DNA of 64,000 nucleotides from Bugula neritina (taxonomy: Eukaryota; Bryozoa; Gymnolaemata; Cheilostomatida; Bugulidae), in NCBI GenBank assembly GCA_964035545.1, contig OZ037771.1, positions 14,015,133 through 14,079,132 on the forward strand, written 5' to 3'. The translations under genes and the position numbers were made by a program. Under the pieces are notes generated by a model. It ran no database searches. It was given only the letters and a program-made list of their open reading frames with translations, and had not been told where the DNA came from. Below are positions 1 through 12,900 of the stretch, in pieces. Position 1 is the first letter of the stretch; the number at the start of each line of letters is the position of its first letter.

Positions 1-3000
1 AATGTAACATGGGTTCTACAATCACATAGCATATTCTGGTGCATTAGTACACATGCGGAGTATACAATGGGGTTAAAGTTAGCACATGCAGAAAAATTTG
101 GAATAGTGGTACAAATAGAAAATTAGGTAAATATGCATCAGTTTCAAAATTGGTGTTTGGGGTTGAAGGGTTTGTTTAGGGGCTTGAGGTTTGGGGTGTA
201 GGGTTCAGGGTGTAGGGTTCAGGGTTTGAGGCTGAAAGCTTGAAGTTTAAGATTTGGGTTTTGGAGTTTGGGGGGTTTGGATTGTGGGTTAAGGTAAGAG
301 TAGGGCTTTAGAATTGGGGTGGGGTTTTTGGTTTGGGGTTTGAGTTTGGGCAATTATGACATCAGCTAATTTGCCATTTTACATACATTTGTATTTGTGA
401 CAGTTTCCCATGCAGTCATTTACTGTTTCAGTGTTGCCTGTGCCATTCATTGTGTGCCACTTTTAGCTATGATCAAATTTATATAATAAGCATCACACAT
501 TAAAGTTTGCTGCACAAAAGTCGACCAACACTATGTAGGCTAAATCTAAAGTAGTTTCTATAAAAGCTGCCTGATAAATATTGTCCAGGCAGACTAACTC
601 TAAGTCTTCAAGTGTTGAGAGAATAAACAGATGTGTATCAGAGACTACGTCAGTCAGTTTTATCTAAACTCATAGTATAACTATATATAGTAACTTTCCA
701 GAGGGTATAATAGCTGTCATAATATACCGTTGACGCACAAGGTAGACACCTGGGCTTTCACAGCTGATTGTTTAAAATATTATCTTTTTCACCTCACCAT
801 CCATTTAATTATATTGTAAATATAATATTAAGGTGCCTTAAGCAATAATGCATACTATAGTTGGTACAGGTACAAATAAAACAATTAGTAAAAATAGCAC
901 AAGTTAAAAAAATAAATTAAAAAGAATATTGATGTTAATTGTGCTCAAACCCAAACCACTATATATACTGCTCTATAACCCCTAAACCCAAAAACCTATA
1001 GCTTTCAAAACTCCAAACCCTCAAACCCTTCTCTATACTCCCAGCTTCAATCTCAAATCACACTATAATAAAATGTGCTATTCATTTAGTTTCCAATTGT
1101 GCAATTATTTATAACCAGTGCGAATTTACCTGCATTATTTCTATTGTGCCAATTAACCAGTGCAGCTATAGTTTTACCTATGTCATTTTTTACTAAACAT
1201 AATATATAACCTCCCACATCATATTATGAGAGCAAGTTGAAGAAATAATATATATGTTAGAATGATGTAATATATAAATGATATGGTGAAAAGAGCAACA
1301 ATGTGGTATAATATTAGAATTGTCTCCCTTGCAAATGTAGTCACTTTAAGTGCTGGTAATGAGTGTAAAATACTTATGAATCACTAAGTATATATGAGAA
1401 TATAGTTTAAAGTAGAAGTGTTTAACATTTACAAATATGTTACAAAACATTATCACATTGTAGATATATCAAATAGTATAAAGAGTATATCAAATAATAT
1501 ATGAATTAGTATATCAAATATTGTAAAAGCACTTAATAGTGAAACTATGCTATATATCATGACCAAACATTGAAGATAATATTCAATAACTTCTGCTATA
1601 TTATATGGAGTTAATGTAACATGGGTTGTATAATCACATAGTATATACTAGTGCATTAGTGCACATGTGGAGTATACAATGGGGTTAAAGTTCGCATGGT
1701 ATAAATGGCAGAGTGAATTTTGTATAGCATAGTACAAACGGAAAATTATACAAATGTACCACATTTTCAAACTTGTGGTTTGGGGTTGAAGGCGCGGGTT
1801 TGGGTTTTGTGGTTTGGGAGGGTTGGATTGTGAGTTTAAGTTAAGTGTAGGGCAATTTGGAGTTAGGGTGGGGTTTTTGGTTTGTGGTTTGAGTTTGGGC
1901 AAATATGACATCAGAGTCCCATATTACCTAACTTTTCATTTGTGCAAAGGTGATGCCTGTGCTATATATTACATGCATGCACTTTTACCTATAATCAAAT
2001 AAATACAAGAAGCATCATATATTAAAATTTGCTGCAAGAAAATTGACAAACACCGCATGTGAGTAAAATATAGAGTAACTTAGTTTCTAAAAGCTGCCCA
2101 ATCGATATTGTCCAGGCAGACCAACTCCAAGTCTTCAAGTGTTGAGAGAATAAACAGATGTATTAGAGCCTACGTCAGTCAGTTTTATCTAAACTCATAA
2201 TATAACTATATATATAGTAACTTTCCAGAGGGTATAATAGCTGTCATATTATACTGCTGACGTACAAGATAGACACCTGGACTTTCACAGCTGGTTGTTT
2301 AAAATACTATCTTCTTTACCTCATCATCCATTTTGTGAATTGTAAATATAATATTAAGGTGGCTTTAGCTATAATACATAAGGCAGTTTGCACAGGTACA
2401 AGGAGCACAAGTAATAAATTAATTGCACAAATGAAAAAGTAAGCAAAATGGAACACTTAAGTCTTGCCCAAATCCAAACTTTCAGCCTCCAATATTCCCA
2501 TGTATCCAAACCCCTCACTCCTAGCCTACCAGTTTACCAAACTCCAAATGAGGGCTCAAACCCCTAACCCCAAACCCCAAACCCCTAACCCCAAACCCCA
2601 AACCCAAGCCCCAAACCCCACCTCTAAACCCTAACCCTCTACTACAAACCCAAACCACTATACTCCTAACCCCATAACCCCGAATCCTATAGCTTTCAAA
2701 CCTTCAACCCCAAATCACATTATTAAAAATTTTCTAATTATGCAATTAATTATAACCAGTGTAAATTTACCCTTACTTATATTTGTATTGTGTAATTATA
2801 CCCAGTGCAGCTATAGTTTTACTTGTGTCATTTTTTCCAAACATCATATAAAGCTTCTCACCTCTTGTAATAGCAAGTTGAATTATTAATATAGCTGGTG
2901 CCATAACCGATTGATGTAATATATAAATGATATGGTGATAGGAGCAACAATGTAGTGTAATATTAGAATTGTCTCCCTTGCAAATGTAGTCACTTTATAT

Positions 3001-3643
3001 GCTGGTAATGAGTGTAAAATACTTATGCTCAAGCTATTTAATGCAACATGGATTGTATAATCACATAGTATTCTGATATCTTTGCAATCATGGTACATGT
3101 GAAGTAGAGAATGGGGTCAAAGTTTAAAAACCCTGAATAAATGGTCTCGGGTAAGAATGGCACAGGCGCAAGTTAGCACAGGTAAAAATAGCAAAGAAAA
3201 AGTGGTGCAGATAATAATGGCAGCAGTAATATAATGGCACAAATGGAAAATGATGGGAAATTGTGAAAAAAATATTAACATTAGGGTTTGAGGTTTCGGA
3301 TGGGATTAGTTGGGACTGGAGATTAGGGGTTTGAGGTTGGAGTTAGAAGTTGCATGGAGGCTTAACTTTGCATGGTGGGGGTTTGGGTTTTTGGGTAAAT
3401 ATAAAATAAGTGTGCCATTTTACAAGCTTTTCTATTTGTGTCATAGTGTTTTCCCATGCTGTTATTTACTGTTTCACTGCTGCCTGCTACATTTATTGCA
3501 TGCCACTTTTATCTATATAATCAAATAAATATAATGAGCATCACAAATTAAAAGTTGCTGCAATAGAAGATTGACAAACACCTGCATGCAGGTGAAGTCT
3601 AGAGTAGTTTTTATAAAAGCTGCCTGATAAATATTGTCTAGGT
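1..3643 (+). repeat. Head-to-tail ~1.5 kb repeat units 1, 2 and start of 3
   Basis: Unit starts are recognisable by a 'taacatgggtt..tataatcacatag' type sequence at 1, 1613 and 3040, so unit 1 is 1612 bp and unit 2 about 1427 bp. Each unit carries, in order: a G-rich block (151-345, 1777-1895, 3283-3395); a 'gacatcagctaatttgcc'-type stretch; a very well conserved core around 'gagactacgtcagtcag' (near 640 and 2170); a C-rich block (947-1030, 2460-2710); and an AT-rich tail. Short open frames here are by-products of the G/C-rich blocks and are not called as genes. Unit 3 is cut at 3643 by a transposon. No transposase, reverse transcriptase or terminal repeat was seen, so the repeat could be a long-period satellite or tandemly amplified non-autonomous element. 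Confidence 0.85.
2558..2640 (-). repeat. Telomere-like C-rich tract inside repeat unit 2
   Basis: Runs of CCCC separated by TAA or AAA ('cccctaaccccaaacccc' style) fill this tract. The other strand therefore reads as GGGGTTTGGGG/GGGGTTA arrays, resembling degenerate telomeric DNA and able in principle to form G-quadruplexes. It is the purest example of the C-rich block present in every unit. Confidence 0.7.
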
Positions 3644-4384
3644 CAGGGCTGTCCAACAGGCGGCCCGGGGCCGGATCCGGCCCTCCAGCTATATTTGTGT
3701 GGCCCCCCCCCCCAAGGTATAGCAAGTTACAAATTTTTGTTCATCAAATTTGCTAACTATAGCCTGAAACAGCAGCACATAGGATAGTTGAGAACATCCC
3801 ACTAAGAATTTCTATTAAAATGTAGTTTAAGTTCTTCTACAATACTGTTCTGTGGGTGGCATGCGTGTTGCCTACTTATCATTGTTTAGCCTGAGATCAA
3901 ACTACAACTAATACCAATGAACTCAATAATTATTAATTGGAATGGGTACGATTGTACTTTGTAATGCAACCTCGTTGCCGATTGGCTTTGTGAGCCCGAG
4001 CATGCTCTTTTTCTAGCGGGAGAAAATAGAGCCGGTCGTCCATCATTTCGATTGAGTGAATCTCACTTTTAAACTTTGTTTTTTGTCCTGCTTTATATCT
4101 GAAGCGACTATATTTTTATTTAATTGTGTTTTCTATCACCTCTACTTCGTTAAACATGTCGAATTCTCCGTATCCTAAGCAAACTAAGGGTCAAAGAAGC
4201 AAGACCACTGAGTCTCAGTGTTAATGTTATGCATACAATTGCCGCAACTACCAGTACAGCAGTTACATAAAGACAAAAAAATCTCTTTTCACAAGTAAGT
4301 ATATGGCTTTAGTTACAACAATCAGTGAAAGTAATACATGAACTAGCGTAACAGTAGGCTTAATAGTTGTGGTAGCGGTGCTGC

Positions 4385-4876
4385 TGCCTACTAGTAGTAC
4401 TAGTACTAGTAGTACTCTACTACTAGTACTACTACTACTACTAGTAGTACTAGTAGTAATACTAATACTAATAGCTAAGGCTAATGGCTAATGTTATACT
4501 TACAGTATCAGTATGATAGTACAACTACTACTACTACTGCTGCTACTACTACTACTAGCCTACTGCTACTACTACTACTACTACTAGTACTAGCCTACTG
4601 CTACTACTAGTACTACTACTACTAGCCTACTGTTACTACTACTACTAGCCTACTACTACTACTAGCCTACTGCTACTACTAGCCTACTGCTACTACTACT
4701 ACTAGCCTACTGCTACTACTAGCCTACTGCTACTACTACTACTAGCCTACTGCTACTACTACTACTACTACTAGCCTACTGCTACTACTAGTACTACTAC
4801 TACTAGCCTACTGTTACTACTACTACTAGCCTACTGCTACTACTAGCCTACTGCTACTACCACTACTAGCCTACTG

Positions 4877-4968
<92 letters not shown>

Positions 4969-5036
4969 GCTGCTGCTGCTACTTCTACTACTAACCTACT
5001 GCTACTACTAGCCTACTGCTACTACTACTACTAGTA
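4385..5036 (+). repeat. CTA/ACT trinucleotide array with higher-order units
   Basis: About 650 bp of (CTA)n and (ACT)n interrupted by recurring 'ctagcctactgctactact' units of roughly 20-30 bp. It is therefore a microsatellite with minisatellite-like structure. It lies immediately upstream of the first recognisable P-transposase exon and probably sits in an intron or in the scar of an internal deletion. Confidence 0.95.
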
Positions 5037-5105
5037 AAGCGCTACTTTGGCAATGCAGTTATAATTGAGTGTTGAACTAATATCTTTATTGTGTCATCTA
5101 CTCAG

Positions 5106-6328
5106 GTGTCTCTTGCTACCCAGTTGCTGTCAGCTTCAGTGGCTGACTCACTAGATACGCTGAAACAGTTGGGACTCTCTAAATTCCAGCAGTGTGATGC
5201 TACCATCAACTTCATTAGGGTTTGTTACAGCTTTTGGTTTTATTTCTTTAAAATACTGTAACTGCAATCGTCCCATGTTCTGCTGATGTTACTTTTTCTG
5301 TAGCGAGTTGATCGGTTGTTTGACATCCTGAATAGTCGATCAGCAATAGCTAAAGGCTACAAGCAGCCTTTACATCTAAATGGTATCAGTGTCATCACTC
5401 CTTTTCTGAAAGATACACGGCAATATTTGCTAGGCCTAAAGAATAATGAAAAGATACCTCTGTACAAGACCAAAAGGTAAATTTCCTATTACCATAGAAA
5501 GTGTTACTTGCTTATATTTCAGATCTAATATGTGCCTGTCCCTATTTGTGTTATTTGCAGACATGTTTGTATTACTGGACTTGTATGTGCCATTGACACA
5601 GTATTTGGGTTGGTGGAGAAACTGTTGGTGCCTAAAACGCTCGACTATCTGCTAATGTATAAATTTTCGCAAGACCATTTAGAGCTGTGGTATGCTATAG
5701 CTCTAAACTGCTATGCATGAAGCCCAGTCTGCATGCACTTATGTTAAGATGTTCATTTGTTCTCTTGCTCTCTTATCTCTTTCCTTCAGGTGTTCGGTTT
5801 TTCACTTTGCTTTGATAGGTGCAACTAAGATGGTCGGTTGGACCAACTGTGTTGAAAAGTGAATTTTTTTGCATGAGCTTAGCGGTTAAAATGCATGCAA
5901 TATGAAGTAAATTTTATTAACTTTTGAATACCAAGAGACAAAGATAATGAATTTTCAAAAATTTCCAAAACTGTGGTGTCAAAGCAATTGTGCATTTTTT
6001 AATTAAATGACTTTTTTGGCTTAATTGCATGCAAGGTTTTGCTTGTGTTCTAAAAAACATCATTTTTTCTGGGTAAACATAATCCAATCATTAATTGTGA
6101 ACAGGCAATTGATGTCCAAGCATTTTTTTAATATCTGTTCTAGGTGGATGGAATAATAACGCATCTGTAACTGGCTTTCAGTCTATCTTTAGAAAATTGG
6201 TGACCCGATGTGGTGTACATCCAGGCAACTCAGGAAATTCTAAGCCATTAGATAGCACAACTGTTATTCATGGAGACATCATTAGGCATCGAAAATCATC
6301 ATTTCTCCCTTTTAAATTTACTCATTGA
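5106..6328 (+). pseudogene. P-element/THAP9-like transposase, C-terminal exons
   Basis: Five exons join in one frame with GT-AG borders: 5106-5219, 5304-5476, 5561-5689, 5790-5818 and 6144-6328 (stop at 6326-6328), about 209 residues. Recognisable signatures, in order, are LLSASVADSL, TINFIR followed by RVDRLFDILNSRS, YLLGLK, YKFSQDHLEL and GGWNNN. These are hallmarks of the C-terminal half of P-element and THAP9 transposases. Known family members are several times longer and begin with a C2CH THAP zinc finger, a coiled region and the RNase-H-like catalytic part. None of these was found upstream, where a trinucleotide array occupies 4385-5036. All five splice junctions keep frame and no stop interrupts the exons, so decay of this part is recent or the sequence is still spliced. 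The protein ends earlier than expected after VIHGD. The 29-bp fourth exon is inferred only from phase and splice signals. Confidence 0.75.
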
Positions 6329-8520
6329 AGTATATTATGACTTATTTCAGCACCACATTGCTAAACTAACAAATATTGCTATGCACAAACTAAATTTTAG
6401 GCAATGTAGCAACAAAAGTGTACTGTTTAGAGGCCAGTAATAAGGATGTGGGTAATTAATCGTTTAGAAGTTATTACAACAGTATTTATATTATAACATT
6501 AGATGATAACAAATATTGTTATTGCAATATAATATTATTTTTTGTTTATTCTGTAATTCCATTTTAATCACTTATTGCTTTCAGATTAGCACTTGAAAAC
6601 AGAATTTAAAACTTTGAAAGGTTTAAGGAAATCTGTTACTTGCCTGTGTTGTAAAGCTGGGTCTTACCACCGGTTTTTTTATATTATTTATAAACTTTTA
6701 TACTTGTTATCCTTACTGCCAGTGTTCATGTACTAAGGCTGAAATTTGCTTTGCTGTTGCTTTTCATTTAATTTTGACTAATGTGTTGATCTAATCAATA
6801 AATATGTAATGCATTTGTTAGGTTATTAAAGTTATTATCATATATACTTGAGGTACATGCTTCATAAAATGATAATTAGTCATGAAATTACAAATACCAA
6901 AAGTAAAATAAACAAAATAATTGGTTCCTGCTTCACATTGCTGAATTTTCATTATTTTTTAGTATTTACCTCAATATATAAGCTCTAATAGCTTGCATTT
7001 ATAATGGATTTTACTACTACTGCGTGCAAAACAAGTAGGCGTGGTTAAGTTTTCCATGTTAAGGCGGAGCTAAACTATTTGGCCACGCTAAAACGTCCTT
7101 GGCCTCTCCAGGTCTATTCCAGCTCAGTGACTAATACCACCAAGCTAGTCATGATAGCCTGCTAGCTAGCAAGCCTGTGACTTATAGTAATGTAGACCCC
7201 TATATTATATTATGCTCATCTCTACGCGTTCACCGAAGTGTGAAGTGATGCACAGTGTTTACTGCTTAAAAAGAAATACACCATTTCCAGTGTATAAATC
7301 CACAATTTATATAAAATTTAAAAGTCATTGACTTTTTATTCAGATATCATGTTTTCCTGCTAAGATATTTTACTGGGACTACAAAAATCAACTTTGAAGC
7401 AAAATTAGCCAAAAATGTGCAGGTTTTTTCCTATAACTTTGCAAAGGAATGAAAAAATTCCAAAAAAGCTTCACTGAGAAAAAATACGATTCAGACCAAA
7501 GTTTTTAAATTTTGATTCTAGTAGCCTTCAATTAAATAAGATTGTTTTTATTGGTACTGAATTTTACACAGTTACAATGCAAACCTTAGCATGGCAGTTG
7601 CAGCTAAAAAGTTGCCCTTAGCTATCCTGTGCAGACAGATATTTTAAAGACATTTAATCAGGACAGGCCATATAGAGACAAGACTTTTTTAAAAGTATAG
7701 CTAAGATCTCATTTTTATTGATTGTATTGTGAAAGATAAGTAGTTGAAGAATCCCTGACACACTTCACTTATGCAGTACTAAAATATTATTGTGTATATG
7801 TTAGTTTTCATTTACATACTGTTTTAAGATTAGATGCCTAAACAATTTTTGTTTTATAATGAATTTTGTTCGAGTATGTACTGAAATGATATGGGGTTTG
7901 TGATCGCCTTGACCTTTGACCTTTGACTACTTGTTAGATGCTGCACTGAGATCGCTTGAAGGTTTGAACTTTGAACTTTTAATTTTCAGTCAAATGAAAT
8001 ACACAAAATAAATAATACACTTCACTCACTAGTCAGCACTTAGTCCAGCAACTAAGGGTTATATGTTCTGATACAAAACCAGATATTAACAGAATTGTTC
8101 AAGGCAAACAGTACTCACTATGTACTCACAAGTGTTTCACTGATGGTTGTAAACTATAACTATACTGGTAATAGTACAGACTCTTAGCACTGGCACATCT
8201 TGTTTAAATTTGCATGTGCAATCATGAATATATACCTTGTATGTATATATGTATAATTTTTTATGCGCAAACATAAATGCATATATATAATTATTGATTA
8301 TTAAAGTAATAAAAATGAAATGTTTCTTGTTTACCTATTTTAACTAAATGCATATATACACACATACACACACATAAATAATATATATTTATTTAAATAT
8401 GTTATGATTTTAATAAACATGCAAAGCCTAGCCCTCGCTTATAATTACACTACATATAGCCTGCAGATGTTTAATGAATCTTGAAAATTGATTTTAAAAA
8501 CAGAAAAAATGTTGTGGCCC
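6329..8520. other. Non-coding right part of the P-type element
   Basis: AT-rich sequence with no convincing exon. A stretch near 7140-7215 resembles the middle of the small inverted-repeat element at 21059-21542. A 'gacctttgacctttgac' direct repeat lies at about 7910-7927. CA/TA-rich simple sequence lies around 8350-8390. Confidence 0.6.
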
Positions 8521-8578
8521 CCAGCTCAAGCTGAAACTTGCAGACTGGCCCTTGGTCTGAAAAGGTTGGACACCTCTG

Positions 8579-9983
8579 TATTATAACATAGTAGATATAT
8601 CAAATAGTATATACACATGCACTTGATACGGAAACTATGTTGTATATTATGACTGAACATTGAAGATAATATTCAATAACTCATGCTATATGAAGTTAAT
8701 GTAACACAGGTTCTATAATCACATAGTATATACTGGTGCATTAGTACACATGTGGAGTATACAATGGGGTTAACATCAGCACATGCAGGTAAAATTGGGA
8801 TAGTGCGGTACAAATAGAAAATTAGGTAAATATGCATCAGTTTCAAAATCGGTGTTTGGGGTTGAAGGGTTTGTTTAGGGGCTTGAGGTTTAGGGTGTAG
8901 GGTTTAGGGTTTGAGGCTGAAAGCTTGGAGTTTAAGATTTGGGTTTTGGAGTTTGGGGGTTTGGATTGTGGGTTAAGGTAAGGGTCGGGCTTTGGAGTTG
9001 GGGTGGGGTTTTTGGTTTGAGGTTTGAGTTTGGGCAATTATGACATCAGCTAATTTGCCATTTTACATACATTTGTATTTGTGACAGTTTCCCATGCAGT
9101 CATTTACTGTTTCAGTGTTGCCTGTACTGCCATTCATTGTGTGCTACTTTTAGCTTTTCAAATTTATATAATAAGCATCACACATTAAAGTTTGCTGCAC
9201 AAAAGTCGACTAACACTATGTAGACTAAATCTAACGTAGTTTCTACAAAAGCTGCCTGATAAATATTGTCGAGGCAGACTAACTCTAAATCTTCAAGTGT
9301 TGAGAGAATAAGCAGATGTGTATCAGAGACTACGTCAGTCAGTTTTATCTAAACTCATAGTATAACTATATATATAGTAACTTTCCAGAGGGTATAATAG
9401 CTGTCATATTATACTGCTGACGTACAAGATAGACACCTGGACTTTCACAGCTAATTGTTTAAAATATTATCTTCTTCACTTCATCATCCATTTAATAAAT
9501 TGTAAATATAATATTAAGGTGGCTTTAACTATAATACATAGGACAGTTTATACAGGTACAAGGAGCACAAGTAATAAATTAATAGCACCAATGAAAAAGT
9601 AAGCAAAATGGAACACTAAAGTCTTGCCCAGATCCAAATCTTCAGCCTCCAATCCCATGTATCCAAACCCCTCACTCCTAGCCTACCAGTTTACCAAACT
9701 CCGAATGAGGGCCCAAACCCCAAACCCTTAAACCCCTAAACCCCAAATCTTATGATCTTCAAACCTCCAAACCCAAGCCCCAAACCCCACCTCTAAACCT
9801 TAACCCTCTACTAAAAACCCAAACCACTATACTCCTAACCCCATAACCCCAAATTCTATAGCTTTCAAACCTTCAAACCTAAAACTCTCAAACCCCTCCA
9901 TATAATATACTTCCAACTTCAACCCCAAATCACATTATTAAAAATTTTCTAATTATGCAATTAATTATAACCAGTGCAAATTT
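8579..9983 (+). repeat. End of repeat unit 3 and most of unit 4
   Basis: The family resumes at 8579 inside the AT-rich tail ('tagatatatcaaatagtata'), and unit 4 starts at 8698. It has the G-rich block (8850-9030), the conserved core near 9330 and the C-rich block (9625-9930). The unit stops abruptly at 9983 after 'ccagtgcaaattt' and continues in register at 26965, which marks a clean insertion. Confidence 0.85.
9976..9983. repeat. Left 8-bp target site duplication
   Basis: GCAAATTT, identical to 26965-26972. The uninterrupted unit 2 reads 'ccagtgtaaatttaccc' at the same place, so one copy is the original target and the other was made on insertion. Confidence 0.85.
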
Positions 9984-9999
9984 CAGTGCATCACACGGC

Positions 10000-12900
10000 T
10001 TTTACGACTGTCAGGGTCGATCCTCATTTTGCCATTTCGCGATATTAGCCGCAATAAACAATATATTTTCGTGCGATAACATCGACTGTCTAGGGCGCTA
10101 CTGTTGACGAATCAGAACAAAGAGAGCACATGAGTGCTGTAAACATGTACGTGTTGTTATGGTTACTAATGATGATCTGCTACGTAATTTTTGTAGTAGA
10201 CAACTCTCACAGAAATCATTAATTTGTCTTTTCCTTATTTAGCTAACAACTTTTGCCTAGAAAAGAGAGAAGGCAAGGTGGCTCAAGCGATGCTGTATTT
10301 TTTTAGAATGTTTTAGCTTAAATTCTGTTTGGTTTATCCTACTAGAATGTTACCTGCTGCAGCATCAACACTATCATTGCAAAACTATATCTACTTATAA
10401 CAAAATCTTGATGCCCATAGCAAAATTATATACTTTATTGTGGCGGATGTGCAAGAGTTTGGAGTCATCTCATCAATTACACATAGCAACAGAAGAACAC
10501 AATATAGAAATAACAGAAAGCCAAAGACGGTATACCTTTATTTTTAACCAAGAAAGAATTTTGTTAAACATTATATTGTTAAGTTCACCATAAAAAAACT
10601 GATTTTACAAGTGGTTACATCTTTTCCGAAAATAAAGGTGCCATGAAGCAGCCGAAAATGAAGTCGTCCGCTCACCAGACACCTAAAAAATAATTATGCA
10701 ACATGATATTTTCAAAATTAAACACAGATATGCAACAGTCATCACCTACATAATTTTTTATAAATTTAACAAGCTTGTTTAGTGAAAGTGTATAATACAA
10801 ACACTAATGTTGATAGCGAAAATGCCATGTTCATGCAAGATAGTAAATCAATATAAATAAGAAGTCATATCATATCTATGTTATATATGTATTCAATTCT
10901 GGTTTATGCTTTATGCCTTCAACTATGAGTGCACAACCACTAATCCTATTTCTACCAACACCATCTCTACCGCTAACAGTACTAACGTCAGAACCAAAAA
11001 CAACTTCACCACTACTACTAATAATTCTATTATTTTATTATTATTACTTCTACTACTATACTACTGCTACTGCTACTACTACTACTACTAGTGCTACTGC
11101 TACTGCTACTACTACTTCTACTACTGCTGCTGCTGCTACTACTTCTACTACTGCTACTACTGCTGCTACTACTACTACTGCTACTACTACTACTGCTACT
11201 ACTACTTTTACCACTACTAATATTGTTTCTACTACAAATACTGTAAATCTTACCAGCAGCAAGTTATATTGGAAACTGTTTGCTCATATTTTTATCATTG
11301 TATTAGTGCAATAACAAAATGTTTATATTTTAATATAGTCAAACCTTTTAAAAAGCTACGCTGCTACTTATGAACTAAGAAGTTGTGCTACCCACCTTGA
11401 TATGCACTCGGCTCTAACACCAAGCAGGTGGTTATGATGCTTCTCCACAATAGCCAGGCTATCCAGCTGTCCGATTGTATGCATCTACGTAAAAATTATT
11501 GGCATATGGTGCAAGAAATGATTAAAAACCAGATAGGTGTGCTAGAATTTATACAGCATAATATAGAGTAAGGTAAAAGAGAACAGACCGTCAAGTGGTA
11601 CAGCATAGAAACAATTACTAGCTATTATATGCTTTATAGAAGTTGGCAAATTGTAGCCCACTAGATATGAACTTTAGTTAGCATTTTATTTTGGCTTTCA
11701 GCAACTGCTTTAATCACTGATCTTGGTAAAACCAATATGTTTACAAATTAACACCTCCACTAGATAGGTATACAGGTCAAAATATTCCAATTGGTGACAT
11801 ACTAAAAGAAAATGTATATTTATTCATTTTTAAAAGATTGCTAATAATTTATAGAACAGCGTCGAAATCACTAAAGTAACAGCGCAAATAAGTTTATTAA
11901 ACAGCATTATAGGATTGCCTATTACTAGTTTCATGATTTCTATTATTTTACTGGTTTCAAACATAATATAGGCTGAAAAAGCAATATTAGTTCTCTCACT
12001 TTTGCTAACTACATTGCTTGGAAGGCCATCATAATTAGATTAGATCAAACAAATGTGTTGACAGGTAGACTGGAACAGGCCTAAAATTTGCAAGGTATAA
12101 TTTAAATTTATCTGGCCTGAAATTGCTGAAACTGACAATACAATAATATGAGAAACGAGCAGGGTTTTTTATTAAAGCTAGCAAAAATAATTCCTCTACA
12201 TATAATTAACATACAGTCCATACATATAATATATTACTATGTCCAGGCAGCAGTGCTTGTTCTAGCCAAAAGAAAACTGATTTAATGGCTGATTTTAATG
12301 GCCAACAAGAAATTTATGGCGCACAGTGGCATTGTCATATTTTTAATATTCAAAATTACAGTTCTAATCTATCAATCATTTTATCAATACTACTATACTA
12401 TAATCTACTCCTGCTGCTGCTGCTGCTGGTTCTACCACTGCTACCATACTGTTGAGTAATGCAAGCTAAGTAATTTAAATTACAATTAAAAAAATTATCG
12501 GACTTTCTTTTCTATTACCTGTCTAGTTTAGCATTTCTTTCATCATAGCTTGCCATATTAACTTGAAAATTCACAGGGTTTGAGTTAGACCTATGGAATA
12601 TACTTACAAGTAGAATGAACCCACAGTTCTGCAATATATCATAAAAACATTCAAAATAAAACTATAGGAAAACCAAGTAAATGCTTCTAAGTATTAGCGC
12701 AAGTAAAGATGCTATGCAATCTATCCAACATGCAGCCAAATGTCTCAAAATAGGCTTCAGAGTTATAAATATAAAATGTTTCCAAATCAAGGCTAGCAAC
12801 ACTTCTGTTGTTGTGATAGCAAATTTTGCTTAATAAAGTAAGGAAACCAGCTTCCCTTGCATGACTCAATTTCTATTAAAGAAAAATTATACTCTCCTAT

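Larger units (their letters stand above)
3644..8578 (+). mobile_element. P-type (THAP9-like) DNA transposon, internally decayed
   Basis: The ends are imperfect terminal inverted repeats: CAGGGCTGTCCAAC at 3644 and, on the other strand from 8578, CAGAGGTGTCCAAC (12 of 14 identical). Both are followed by GC-rich 'ggccc' motifs unlike the AT-rich surroundings. The interior encodes the C-terminal part of a P-element/THAP9 transposase in five exons (5106-6328) and a large CTA microsatellite (4385-5036). P elements normally make 8-bp target duplications, but the flanks here (gtctaggt and tattataa) do not match. The termini alone would also suit a hAT element; the P assignment rests on the protein. 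No THAP domain or catalytic N-terminal part was found, so this copy is probably dead. Confidence 0.75.

Noticed and set aside
1648-1911. Pro/Asn-rich open frame on the minus strand, with similar ones at 8843 and 30513
   Set aside because: Translations of the G-rich block of the repeat units; composition is low-complexity and frames are not conserved between units.
4156-4225. Possible first exon starting at ATG (SNSPYPKQTKGQRSKT, then stop)
   Set aside because: No THAP features, short, and a connection to the 5106 exon could not be shown.
3644-8578. Classification as a hAT element from its CAGGG ends
   Set aside because: The termini would allow it, but the only recognisable protein is P-type; kept as an alternative only.
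10913-11314. 133-residue Thr/Ala-rich open frame and the Val-rich frame opposite
   Set aside because: Both are translations of a trinucleotide repeat with no other coding sign.
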